The translations under genes and the position numbers were made by a program. This document shows, in pieces, positions 44,942 to 55,666 of a DNA stretch of 64,000 nucleotides. The notes below the pieces were generated by a model that saw nothing but the letters and a program-made list of their open reading frames with translations, made no database searches and had not been told where the DNA came from. How positions within the stretch are numbered: position 1 is the stretch's first letter; every line of letters starts with the position of its first letter. The DNA comes from Rana temporaria (taxonomy: Eukaryota > Chordata > Amphibia > Anura > Ranidae), in NCBI RefSeq assembly GCF_905171775.1, contig NC_053491.1:400606838-400670837 (forward strand), given 5' to 3'.

Positions 44942-45676
44942 AATAGAAAAAGTTTTCTGTGTTACCAGCGCCAAAATAATATCAATATTCGAATTAAGTC
45001 TTGCTGCAATAAAAGTGCAACCTCAAAGGTTGGATTTAGATTTGTGTATTTGTGAAGTAAATTTCGCTAACTTATATTTATGTAAACATTTAACCACAAC
45101 TGATCCTGTGAACTTGTTACTCAAAAAACAAAAAGTATGTACATGTGTCTATGATTATTAATTAATGTAAAAACAATCAACAAATGGTGTGCAATAAATA
45201 ACAATACAGTGCCCTGTGCCAAACTATAACATATGAATTTCTCAATCAATCAAAAAAAATCTGAAATAAATCCAAAAAGATTTCAAATATGCTACGATTA
45301 CAATCCAAAGATTGAATGTGCCCCAAGAAAGCAAGAAAAATGTATTATATACGAAAAAAATATAAAATAAAAAAATATATAAATAAAAAATATATATGTA
45401 TATTTGCTAAGAAAGCCCTTAATAGATAATTTCTTGCAGTGATGCCCAGCTATGTTTCCACCTTCACCGCAAAGAGTGCCTACACCGTCACCAAATAAAA
45501 TGGCCACTCACCAGATGGACCCAGAAATCTGCCTTTTGTTCATATGGATAACCACTCCCTCTCTCAGGTTATCAGCAATCACTCCCAATGCTTGGCTGTA
45601 GTCTCGTTCTATATCCACTCATGTAACATATAAAAGACTATCATTGTGTAGTATATCAAATAATTTATTATGATAG
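44942..45676. mobile_element. Retroelement-like insertion in Tc1 fossil 3, TSD ctggggagc
   Basis: ctggggagc lies on both sides (44933-44941 and 45677-45685) and excision restores the transposase sequence. The right edge on the minus strand reads ataataaattatttgatatac, like the AATAAA tails of the Penelope-like pieces at 25480 and 35740. The class is inferred, not proven; no reverse transcriptase is visible. Confidence 0.65.
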
Positions 45677-46261
45677 CTGGGGAGCTATAGTTAATTGAGG
45701 GAACCATGAATGCCAACGTGTACTGTGACCTACTGAAGCAGCGCATGATCCCATCCCTTCTAAAACTGGGCCACAAGGCAGCATTCCAACATGATAAAGA
45801 CCCCAAACACACCTCCTAGATGACCACTGCCTTGCTAAGGAAGCTGAGGGTAAAGGTGATGGACTGGCCAAGCATGTCTCCGCAGACCTAAACCCTATTG
45901 AGCATCTGTGCGGCATCCTCAAACGGGAAGGTGAAGGAGCGCAAGAGCTCTACCATCACCAGCTCCATTGTCACCAAGGAGGAGTTGGGAAGAGGACTCC
46001 AGTGGCAACCTGTGAAGCTCTGGTGAACTCCATGTCCAAGAGGGTTAAGGCAGTGCTGGAATTAATGGTGGCCACACAAAATATTAACACTTTTGGGCCC
46101 AAATTTGGACATTTTCACTTAGGGGTGTACTCACTTTTGCTGCCAGTGGTTTAGACGTTAATGGATGTGTGTTGAGTTATTTAGAGGGTATAGCAAATGT
46201 ACACTGTTATACAAGCTGTACACTCACTACTTTACATTGTAACAAAGTTTTTTTTTATACT

Positions 46262-46545
46262 AAATACAAATCCACTTTGCACTACAAGTGCAAACTACAA
46301 GTGCAAAGTGCACTATAAGCGCACTTTGAAGTGCAGTCGCTGTAGATCCGAGGGGGACATGCATGGAAAATAAAAAAACAGCATTTTTGTTTACACATGA
46401 TTGGATGATAAAATCAGCAGAGCTTCCCCTCATTTCAGATCTACCCCTCAGATTTACAGCGATTGAAATTCTAAGTGCACTTTGCACTTGTAGTTTGCAC
46501 TTGTAGTGCAAAATGCATTTGCCTTTAGTAAATAACCCCCAAAGT
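46262..46545. mobile_element. MITE with ctttgcactacaagtgca subterminal repeats
   Basis: Inverted ends tacaaatccactttgcac and gcaaaatgcatttgcctttagta. Relative of 10313-10494, with an extra duplication of the acaagtgcaaa block. Inserted in the 3' part of Tc1 fossil 3. Confidence 0.75.
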
Positions 46546-46969
46546 GTCAAAATATATAATGAAAGGTTTACAAAAATATGAGGGGTGCACTCACTTTTGT
46601 GAGATACTGTATACTTGAAATCAAAGCCAGTGGCAGTTGGTGTTTTTTTTCTTTCTTATTGTATAATAACAGTTTGTAAGCCTAGTCATTGGTGTGTAAA
46701 AAAGCATTGTGAACAGGCTCATCTTAAAGAGTTACTTAACCCAGGACCCTGCATTCACTATAACTGGTCTCCCACAGTACACAGAACATGGAAATGCAAT
46801 TATTCTAGTAAATATAAATGGCTAAATATCTTTTCTCATCAGCAATATATAGCAGTCTTGTGACGTCTACCAGTGTCCAGCCAAGCACTGGTTAAAGCTT
46901 GTAGGAGGAGTTTTCCGACTGTCCTATGAGACTGTAAGACCCCTGGCCCTCTGTCTGGAGAGTGCTGAT

Positions 46970-48430
46970 TGATGAATGAATGAAAAACTTATATAGCGTG
47001 GCACATGCGAACCAAATCGCCTCTGGGCGCTTGTTGTTCCTGTCTCCTTTGATATCAAAGAGATGAGTTTTGATCTTTCTCCTGAACGCTAAGTGATTTT
47101 CCTCCAACCGAATGCTGGTTGGTAAAGGCGTTCCATAGGTCAGGGACCCTGGACCGCGAATCTTTTTTCTCCTTTGGACTTGTAATTGGCTTTTGGTATT
47201 TGGAGCAAATTTTGGTTGGTGGATCGCAGAACGAGATTGGAGTTGTGAGCTTTTATTTTTTCGCATAGATAATGGGGAGCATTCCCATGGATACATCTAT
47301 GCGTTAGACAGAGTGCTTTAAAAACAATTCTGTCTTTAATTGGCAACCAATGAAGGGCTCTCAGTGAAGGTGAGATTGATTCCCAGGGTTTTTTTTCCCC
47401 AGTCACTAGTCTGGCGGCCGTATTTGAACGACTTGCAGATGAGCGATTTGGTACTTTGGGAGTCCGAGGTAAAGGGCGTTTGCATAATCCAATCTGGAGT
47501 TACAATTGCTCCCACCATGGCCGATATGTCTTCTTTCGGAATGAAATGAGTGAGTTTGCGTAGTAGGCGCAGCAGATGGTGAGATCCGCTGACTACTGAC
47601 CCTATTTGTGCGTCCATGGTCATGTAGGAGTCGAAGATGACCCCGAGACTTTTGACTTTGGCGCTAGGGGTGATGATTTTGCCCAAAATGGGCGGAGGTA
47701 TCTAGGTTGTTGCAGGTTGATTCCTACGGTTTGGGGCGTGAACAGGAGAAGTTCTGTTTTCGCTCCGTTGAGTTTAAGATAACTCTTTGTCATCCAATTC
47801 TCTATCGAAGAGAGGCATGTCTCTAGATTGAGATAGTGATCCTTTTTGTTGCAAATGCGGAAATACAGTTGCGTGTCATCTGCATATGAGTGATAAAGCA
47901 GTTTTTGGCTGCTGATGATTTCAAAAAGAGGACGAGATAGATGTTGAACAGCACTGGCGATAGAGCCGATCCTTGGGGGACTCCGTACGATACCGTGCGT
48001 TTCTCAGAGGTGAAAGGTCCCAATTTCACTGTTTGTGATCGGTTTTCCAAAAAAGAGGAGAACCAAGGTAAATCACCTTCTGCGACTTTGGCTACGTTAG
48101 CTAGTCGAGTCAGTAACAGTTTGTGGTCTACAGTGTCGAAGGCAGCGCTCAGGTCCAGTAGAACCAGGAGACAAGATTCTCCTTCGTCTGCGGCCTCGAG
48201 AGCGTCGTCCCATATTTTGAGCAATGCTGTTTCCGTACCGTGTCCGGGGAGGAAACCCGATTGAAATGGGTCAAGTAGGTTATGGGTATCTAGATGCTGT
48301 TGCAGCTGTTGTACCACTACTTTCTCCATTACCTTGAAGAGGACGTTTAGGCCTGTTATGGGATGGCGATGAAATGGGTCCTTGGGGTCTAGGGTGGGTT
48401 TCTTCAAGATCCTGTGCTGAACACATGCAC
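46970..48430 (-). pseudogene. L2/CR1-like non-LTR retrotransposon, 5'-truncated, frameshifted
   Basis: The minus-strand frame 48485-47823 carries reverse transcriptase blocks in order: PTLDPKDP, KVMEKVVVQQLQ, LDPFQSGFLPGHGTETAL, VLLDLSAAFDTVDH (catalytic motif A), and GVPQGSALSPVLFNIY (motif B). Shortly after motif B a one-base loss shifts the frame. The other frame then gives SYADDTQLYF (motif C, with both catalytic Asp) and, further on, RALHWLPIKDRIVFKALC (47400-47300), typical of the C-terminal region of L2/CR1-type LINEs. The 3' end is a short attc/tgaa repeat (about 46968-46985), as expected for this clade. The endonuclease domain and 5' end are missing. The element is inactive. Confidence 0.88.
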
Positions 48431-48745
48431 CCTCCCAAGGAAAAAAAACCTCTTTAGAAATACACACCAAACTGAGCATATGCATCCTGACTCTATAGAC
48501 TTAATTATTAGGGGACAGTGAAAGGAGGGGAGGATTAGAGAAGACGGGATCAAACAGCCTTTTTACACAATGTGGAGGAATAACCCCTTAGGTTCCAAAT
48601 GAGTATAACCAGCATGCTTTACTGTATATACAGAACTGATTTTACTGTAGTGGGTTTAGTAACACTTTAAGTATCCTAAAAAACACACCTCAGGCATTAA
48701 AATTTAGCCATAGCGGTCTATACAATCCCTTTAAGAATTCCCTTA
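48431..48745. other. Unassigned spacer
   Basis: No element ends or gene recognised. Confidence 0.4.
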
Positions 48746-49083
48746 AGCCCAGGTTCACACTGGGTACGATATGCTTCGATTTGAGATGCGATTTCACATG
48801 TGAAATCGCATCTCAAATCGGCGGCATTTGCCGGCAATTGACGGCAATGACACTGTCCTAATCGGTGCGACGCCGCATCTGCGGCGCTGCACCGATTTCA
48901 AAAAGTAGTTTCTGTACTACTTTTTGCGATTTCGGGCCGCGATTTACATTGACATCTGTGCAGAAACCTGCACAGATGTCTCTTAAATCGCGGCCGAAAT
49001 CGGGACTGCCAGCGGGAGTGAAATCGTGCGAGTTCAGCTGAACTCGCACGGCTTCACTCCCGCAGCCCAGTGTGAACCAGGGC
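48746..49083. mobile_element. MITE with agcccaggttcacactggg ends
   Basis: Left agcccaggttcacactggg and right cccagtgtgaaccagggct are near-perfect inverted repeats. Internally it is a chain of perfect hairpins (gagatgcgatttcacatgtg..., ctgtgcaga...). The ggttcacact end is shared with the Harbinger element at 55274, which could supply its transposase. Confidence 0.85.
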
Positions 49084-49873
49084 TGAAGCGGGGTTTCGGG
49101 CATATTTTTTTTTTTTTCAATATAAACTTAATTACAGTTAATATGGCAAAAATCATATTGAAAATTCACCATCCGTGCATAAATCGGTTAAAACACTTAC
49201 CTGATATCCTCTCTGAGATATTGTGGCCGTTTCCATTATAGATGTGGGCATGTGAAGCCCAGTTCCTGTGTCTTCCTGTTTTTTCAGAGAGAGAAGCATG
49301 CTGGGTAACCAGCATGCACCTCTCGACCTCGCGCATGCGCAGTAGAACGGCGCTCGTAGCGCCGTTAGTTTGTTTTGTTGTCATGACAACAGGCGGCGAT
49401 GTAGGAACGTCCCGCCCCGTTATTATGACAACACAGATAACACATTTTGCGCAGTAGAATGGCACTCGTAGTACCGTTAGTTAGCTGAATTACAATATTA
49501 CAAACACTTACCTGTTCTGTGAAAGTCTTTTGGGTGAAACAGCTCCTGGAAAACCGCGAACACGACCTCCCTTCAGCACGTGTCCTCTCTTCTCCAACAA
49601 CCTGTGTTGTGCCATAACACAGGGTGTTTTTCCTGTGATTCGCCTTAATCGCGTTATTTCCTGTATGGAAATAACGTGATTTTTCGGGACAGTAATGCCC
49701 AGAGACTCCTGGGAAATTAGTGTCATCATTTCCCAGGAGGCCATGGGAGGGGTTAGGAACGGAAGTACAACCACCCTGGACTAGGAACTGGGCAGATTAT
49801 AGAATCCGCATGGTAACAGCTATTTACAAGGTAAAAAAAATATATATTTTTTTACAGATGGTTTATATTTCGA
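49084..49873. repeat. Repeat-derived region, CG-rich middle
   Basis: Contains repeated gcgcagtagaa(c/t)ggc(g/a)ctcgtag blocks at about 49335 and 49450, small hairpins and a cacttacctg motif twice (49194 and 49506). Probably a TTAA-type element, but I cannot fix its ends. The frames here have no domain. Confidence 0.4.
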
Positions 49874-51027
49874 TTAACCACTTGCCAATGACAAATTGAA
49901 GTCGGCAAAGTGGTTGTAGAATCCTGACTGGACGTGCATCGCGGCGATCGTTGTTGCAGGGTGTCAGTCTGACACCCCGCAACACCGATCAAGGTAAAGA
50001 GTCTCTCACGGAGACTCTTTACCACGTGATCAGCCGTGTCTAATCACGGCTGATCACGATGTAAACAGGAAAAGCCGGTAATCGGCTTTTCCTCACTCGC
50101 GTCTGTCAGACGCGAGTAGAGGAGAGACGATCGGCTGCTCCTGTGACAGGGTGGGTTTGTGCTGATCGATTATCAGCACAGCCCCCCCGAGGATGCCCAC
50201 TGGACCACCAGGGATGCCCACTGGACCACCAGGGATGCCCACTAGACCACCAGGGATTAAAAAAAAAAGGTATGCCACCCTAGACCACCAGGGATGAGAA
50301 GGACACAAAAAATAGATGCCAATCAGTGCCGCAATGGATGCCAATCAGTGCTCACAATGGGCATCACTGATTGGCAGGCATTGTTTGGCACTGATTGGCA
50401 TCCATTAGTACAACACATATGATAGTGCCCATCTATGCCCATCCGTGCCACCTATCAGTGCCCATCCATGCCGCCTATCAGTGCCCATCCATGCTGCCTA
50501 TCCGTGCCCATCCGTGTCGCCTATCCGTGCCCATCCGTGCCACCTATCTGTGCCCATCCGTGCCGCCTTTCCGTGCCTAGCCGTGCCGCCTATCTGTGCC
50601 CATCTGTGCCACCTATCCGTGCCCATCCGTGCGGCATATCCAAGCCCATCCATGCCGCCTATCCGTGCTGCCTATCAGTGCCCCATATTAGTGCCCATCA
50701 ATGCCACCACATCAGTGCCACCTCATCGGTGCCCATCAGTGAACGAGAAAACGCACGTATTTACAATGTTTTATAACAGAAACAAAAAAAAACATTTTTT
50801 TTCAAAATTTTTGGTCATTTTTTATTTTTTTTGCAGAAAATAAATATCCCAGAGGTGATCTAATACCACCAAAAGGAAGCTCTATTTGTGGGTACAAAAT
50901 TATAAAAATGTCATTTTGGGACAGTGTAGCATGACCGCGCAATTGTCATTCAAAGTGCAACAGCGCTGAAAGCTAAAAATTGGTCTGGGCGGGAAGGTGT
51001 ATAAGTGCCATGTACGGAAGTGGTTAA
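49874..51027. mobile_element. TTAA element with minisatellite core
   Basis: TTAA 49874-49877 then ccacttg; right end ggaagtggttaa with TTAA 51024-51027. It repeats, in reverse order, the hairpin row of 8655-9760 (gggtgtcagtctgacaccc, actcgcgtctgtcagacgcgagt, gatcagccgtg) and the caccaaaaggaagctctatttgtg block. The core holds two unlike minisatellites. Confidence 0.9.
50190..50700. repeat. Two minisatellites: ggaccaccagggatgcccact and gcctatccgtgcccatccgt types
   Basis: About four copies of a 21-bp unit at 50190-50300. After a short link there are about fifteen copies of a gtgcccatccgt / gccgcctatc unit at 50425-50690. Frames reading P-I-R-A-H-C repeats are artefacts of the period. Confidence 0.9.
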
Positions 51028-51039
51028 AGTGAAACTGCT

Positions 51040-51080
51040 GATGAAAAGTTTTTTTTTTAGGGTGGAACTCCGCTTTAGGT
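51040..51080. repeat. Remnant of ggaactccgcttta-end element
   Basis: ggtggaactccgcttta is the right-end type of the TTAA element at 26132-26669. Only the terminus is present. Confidence 0.5.
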
Positions 51081-52443
51081 ATGGCTTGTGATAATAGAAG
51101 GCTCGGGGCTGTCAATGCACGTTACCTCTGATAAAACATTATGCTGGAAGGACTCTTGTCACAGATTATTTCATATTTTTAGCTAGTGCATGCCAATGAT
51201 ATTGCAGCAGCAATGTAAAATTAAATTTGAGTGATAATATTATGATTGATCAAAGTCACACAAATTATATGAATATGATGATGTTTATCTCTGCAGAATA
51301 AACGTAGTTACATAAAAAATGCAGTGATGTATTGCGCACTAACAGTTCACAAAAGCCCGTCTGTTACATGTTATAGATAGACAGCAGTAGATGAACACTG
51401 AGAGCCTCACAATGTTTTCTCCATTGATCTGCCTTTTACAGCTTTAATTTCACAAACCTGTGAGATCCAGTGACACCCAGACAGATTTATCCTTTTGGTT
51501 TGCCACCTGATGTGAGTTATGCCATACAGGCCTCCCTTGGTAGCAGCCACAAATATATCTATTGATTGTCATGGGTAATAAAATAGAAGGCATGGGGAAA
51601 CGATCTTCCTCAGAACAGTCTCTATCCTGGGCTGACCTTGCTTTACTTTTCATCTGTGAGACATCACATTGGATCTGCTTTACTGCAAAAAGAACATATA
51701 TTAGTCTAAACCTGAAATGGTCCAAGGGCATGGTTTTTATATGTTATATGTCTTTTATGATACCCTGATAATCAGACATTATTGTCAGAAATTACAATGC
51801 TGTTAATGTCTACTCCATTGATGCTGCACAAACCTCCCCTGGCCTTTTGATTAACAGGAGATGCCAAGTATCTGATGTCACTTTAGAGACGAATCGCACT
51901 CTGCAGTGCAAAGAAGTCATTCTTACAAGAGCTGAATGTATCCACATATAGATATGGCCATTATGGATCTATGGAATCCTCTGAATAAACCCTGATGGTT
52001 TGATTCATTAGCAGATGTGAAATGATGTAGAATTTTTGGATAATACCTTAAAATATCTATTCTTGCCTGTATTATTCCTTTGCTCCCATGAGTGCTGTGA
52101 TAATGCTATTGGCAGAAATTTAACACATTAGAAACCTCCACACATTGTTCTTTTGCATTGGGCAGCTGGTGACCTGCCGCAAGCACATCAGACATCAGGG
52201 AGAAGCAGTGAACCAGTTCCAGAAGCAGGAGATTAAGGATTCTGGCTGATCCTGGCTACAAATTAAAATGTCACCATGTTTGCAAGGATGACAAACGGTA
52301 TTTTTGTCAGTTGGATAAAATCATGAAAGGTTGAAAAATTAAATAGAAAGGTAATATTTAACAGTGTTTAACAGGGTTCAAGTGAACATGTATGTTCACA
52401 TTCTGTGGCATTTATTTATAATACAGGTGCCCTTTCATACACA
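51081..52443. other. TE-poor island, candidate conserved non-coding DNA
   Basis: About 1.3 kb with no recognisable element. AT-rich with many TAAT cores. The overlapping frames at 51450-51768 have no domain. This is one of the longest TE-free stretches in the window. Confidence 0.4.
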
Positions 52444-52451
52444 TGCCAACT

Positions 52452-53462
52452 CAGTGACGGCTGGTGCTCAAAATTTTTGGGGGGGCGCAAACGAAAAAAA
52501 AAAAAACAAAACAATTGCAGCCTCACTGTGCCCATCAAATGCAGTCACTGTGCCCATCAAATGCAGCCACTGTGCCATCAATTGTCACCACTGTGCCATG
52601 CCATCAAATGCAGTCACTGTGCCATCAATTGTCACCACTGTGCCATGCCATCAAACGCAGCCACTATGCCCATCAATTGTCGCCACTGTGCCAATTGTCG
52701 CCACTGTGCCCTTTAATTGTCACCACTGTGCCCTTTAATTGTCGCCACTGTGCCAATTGATGCCACTGTGCCCTTTATTTGTCGCCACTGTGCCCTTTAA
52801 TTGTCGCCACTGTACCCATTGTCACCACTGTGCCCATTGATGCCACTGTGCCCTTTAATTGTCGCCACTGTGCCCATTGTCGCCACTGTGCCCATTGATG
52901 CCACTGTGCCCTTTAATTGTCGCCACTGTGCCCATTGTCGCCACTGTGCTCATTGTCGCCACTGTGCCCATTGTCGCCACAGTGCCCATTGTCGCCGCTG
53001 TGCCCTGTAAAATGCACCTCCCCGCCAGGCACTTACCTTTCTGAGGGTCAGCCATCCTCCTTCCACATCCCTCGATGTCTTCTCCCGCTCTCGATGAAGC
53101 TTCAGCCAATCAGGTTATCGGTATCCAGAACCGGTGAACCTGATTGGCTGAGACGAATGTCAGTTTTATGCAAGGAACGGACCACCGGTACGTCCCTTAG
53201 ATAAGCATTCGGAAGCCGTTTACAGCCTGAGGGCTGTACTTGGAAAGCCTATCAGAGCTGCTGGCTCTGATAGGCACTTCCACACAGCCAACCAGCTGCC
53301 GTTATTCAGGTGGCAGGCGCTCACCATCCGGCCATCTGAATAGTGGGCGGCAGCGGCGAAGATACATAGATTCATGCAATGCATAAATCTATGTATTTCA
53401 GTGGTGGTGCGAGAGTCAGAGGGGGCGGCGCTCCGGCGCCCTCTATGGACGAACCGCCACTG
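52452..53462. mobile_element. hAT element, CAGTGGCGG ends, perfect TSD tgccaact
   Basis: Starts cagtgacggctggtgctc and ends ggacgaaccgccactg. Flanks 52444-52451 and 53463-53470 are both tgccaact. The first half is a minisatellite (52525-53010). The second half is unique with hairpins. No transposase frame. Confidence 0.96.
52525..53010 (+). repeat. 18-bp minisatellite attgtcgccactgtgccc
   Basis: About 25 variants of attgtcgccactgtgccc and caaatgcagtcactgtgcc, longer and more mixed on the left, uniform on the right. P-L-C-R-H frames are artefacts. Confidence 0.93.
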
Positions 53463-53470
53463 TGCCAACT

Positions 53471-55017
53471 ACCACTTCCATGGAGGATCTCTGGCCTGCC
53501 ACTTCCCACCTTCAATCCTTCCTACTAGCAAGTGAAAAGCCCATTTCATACGGCACTGCGTAGGAGGGTGCAAAGGCTAGAGGTGTACCAAGGATCTGCC
53601 GTGGAAGATGATTTTTTTACTTTTATAATCTGATGAAAAATGCACATAGGCACCTGATGGCATCTACTGTAGAAACCAATGCCACCTTTTAATGTTAAGT
53701 CAGGAGACCTTGTCGCCAGATCATTAATTTTAACAACAATCTTCCCTTGTGATGTGCATTTAACATATTTTATGCTTGGTATTTACCTATATAAGCCTCC
53801 TTATGCATGCATCTAAAAGGACTGTCACTGCTGGTTGGCACCATCTTGAATGTGATGTCAGCATAGCTGCTACATACAGGTTAATGTAGGGATATGAAGG
53901 GTTGAGGGCAGTAGAGCCAGACCAGGAAAAAAAGTATTTTAGGCAATCACATGCAAAAAGGGAGAGGTCTTTGCTAGGGAATTCCTTCCTGAAGAAGTCA
54001 AATTTGCTGGTACATTGCGAGCGAATAAAAAATATAATTTTTAAAAGGAAAGTCAATGCAAGTGCTTTCATCTTTTATTTTTTAGGTTGGTGACAGAGAT
54101 TCTTTAAATTACAGAGTGCCTTATATAAGTGCTATATAATTTATAAAGAAACTGTAGTTTTCCTTTAAGTTAAACATTTAGAATCCACCAGAGACTGGTT
54201 AGCATAAACAAGAAGAAGTCTGTGTGACATTGAGAATAGTATACCTTTAAATGTGCAACTTATTAAGAATGTGCTGTTTTTTTTCTAAAAGAAACCATAA
54301 AAATCTATTAATGTAAATACTTCTGAGGCTGGGATATATATCAAAGCCCAGTCTGGAAGGCGGTAACGCAAGTGCATCCAGAGTTAATAAGTTTGAAAAT
54401 ATCCATTTGTAGCAATCCCTGTTCTGATGTTGTAGTACACTGCGGTTCAAGGCAGCTCAGACTGTGGTTGGTCATCCTCCGTGAAGGAATATAATTCATT
54501 GATAAGGTGAAGCCCAGGCAACAACCCGTGTAAATGTGTTCCAAAGGCAGATTAAAATATTCCTTCTGATGTCTAATCTGTGTGGAGGACACCCCTAAGC
54601 AAAAGGAAACTCATTTCACAGGATAAGCCAGTAGGCTAGCGTTGGAGAACTACTATATTGATTGACTCTTTCAATACCGGCTGAATGACCACACACCGGC
54701 TTGTTTAATTTACATGGGAGCAGATGTCAGAAAAGTTTCACTTTATATCAAAGTTAATACATAAAGTGACCTAGTTAGAGAGATATTATTTTTTGGTGCC
54801 ATAACTGTTTTGATGGCTTATAATAAGAACATCTAGATATACTCTAAATACAGAAGACAGATAAATAGATAGGCAGATGGACTAAACTTTGAGGCACTTG
54901 AGGAGCCACTGAATGGTTTTGTGATTTCTCTGCACACCTGAAGATGACACCGCTCGCTCACCCAGCACTTACTGACACACCTTAAGGTATTTAAAAAAAT
55001 GTATTAGGCCAATTGTT
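53471..55017. other. Unassigned; 54250-54780 TE-poor
   Basis: No paired ends or coding domain. 54250-54780 lacks repeat features and might be conserved non-coding DNA. 53930-54100 has a repeat-like A/T-rich composition. Confidence 0.35.
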
Positions 55018-55025
55018 GTCTAAAA

Positions 55026-55210
55026 CAGTGGTCATCAACCCTGTCCTGCAGGGCCCACTAACAGGCCAGGTTTGCAAGATAACTGAAATACATTACAGCT
55101 GATATCATTTGCTCCTCAGTGATTGCAGTATTCTAGACTGCATCTCCCCAAGGTAATACATAAAACCTGGCCTATTAGTGGGCCCTGCAGGACAGGGTTG
55201 ATGACCACTG
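55026..55210. mobile_element. hAT MITE, perfect 8-bp TSD gtctaaaa
   Basis: Starts cagtggtcatcaaccctg and ends cagggttgatgaccactg, 18-bp perfect inverted repeats. Flanks 55018-55025 and 55211-55218 are both gtctaaaa. Confidence 0.97.
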
Positions 55211-55666
55211 GTCTAAAAGAAAAGAGGATTAGCAAGTGTACTTATACAAGCAATCATTAGGACAGCAACATTAGTGCCGGTTCACACTACAGCAACTTGG
55301 GATCCGACTTGTCAGACCTGAAGTCGCCTGAAGTCGCTCAACATTAGAAATTCCATTGAAGTGAATGGGAGCAATCTTAAAGTACACTACTGAAGTCGCT
55401 CTGACTTTAGAAAAGGTTCCTGTACTACTTCAATGTGACTTATAGCCGACTTGTACCCATAGACTTTAATGGAAGTTGCCTCCAAGTCGGATCCTCATCT
55501 ATATTTAAGTGACTATGATCCGACTTTACAGGAAAAAAAAAGATTTTACCCAGGTACTTCCCACGTATTACCCAGGTATTCCACAGGCAGCCTCTCCCAC
55601 ACAGCACTTCCTGTATGCTGTTATCGCTGCTTATCTGGCCGACCTGCATGCTAGCTTTGCAGAACC

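Larger units (their letters stand above)
44283..46611 (+). pseudogene. Tc1/mariner transposon fossil 3, with two insertions
   Basis: The left part starts near aaataactcaacacacag, and the right terminus is aggggtgcactcacttttgtgagatactgta. The plus strand encodes a decayed DD34E transposase. 44707-44946 reads KQFSEDKWTKDMDY ... WSDETKINLFG (first catalytic Asp) ... KHGGGSVMVWG. 45700-46080 carries QHDKDPKHTS (second Asp) and NPIEHLCGILK (third acidic residue). The helix-turn-helix region (44400-44640) is deleted and frameshifted. It is interrupted at 44942-45676 and 46262-46545, and its left terminal inverted repeat is missing. Confidence 0.9.
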
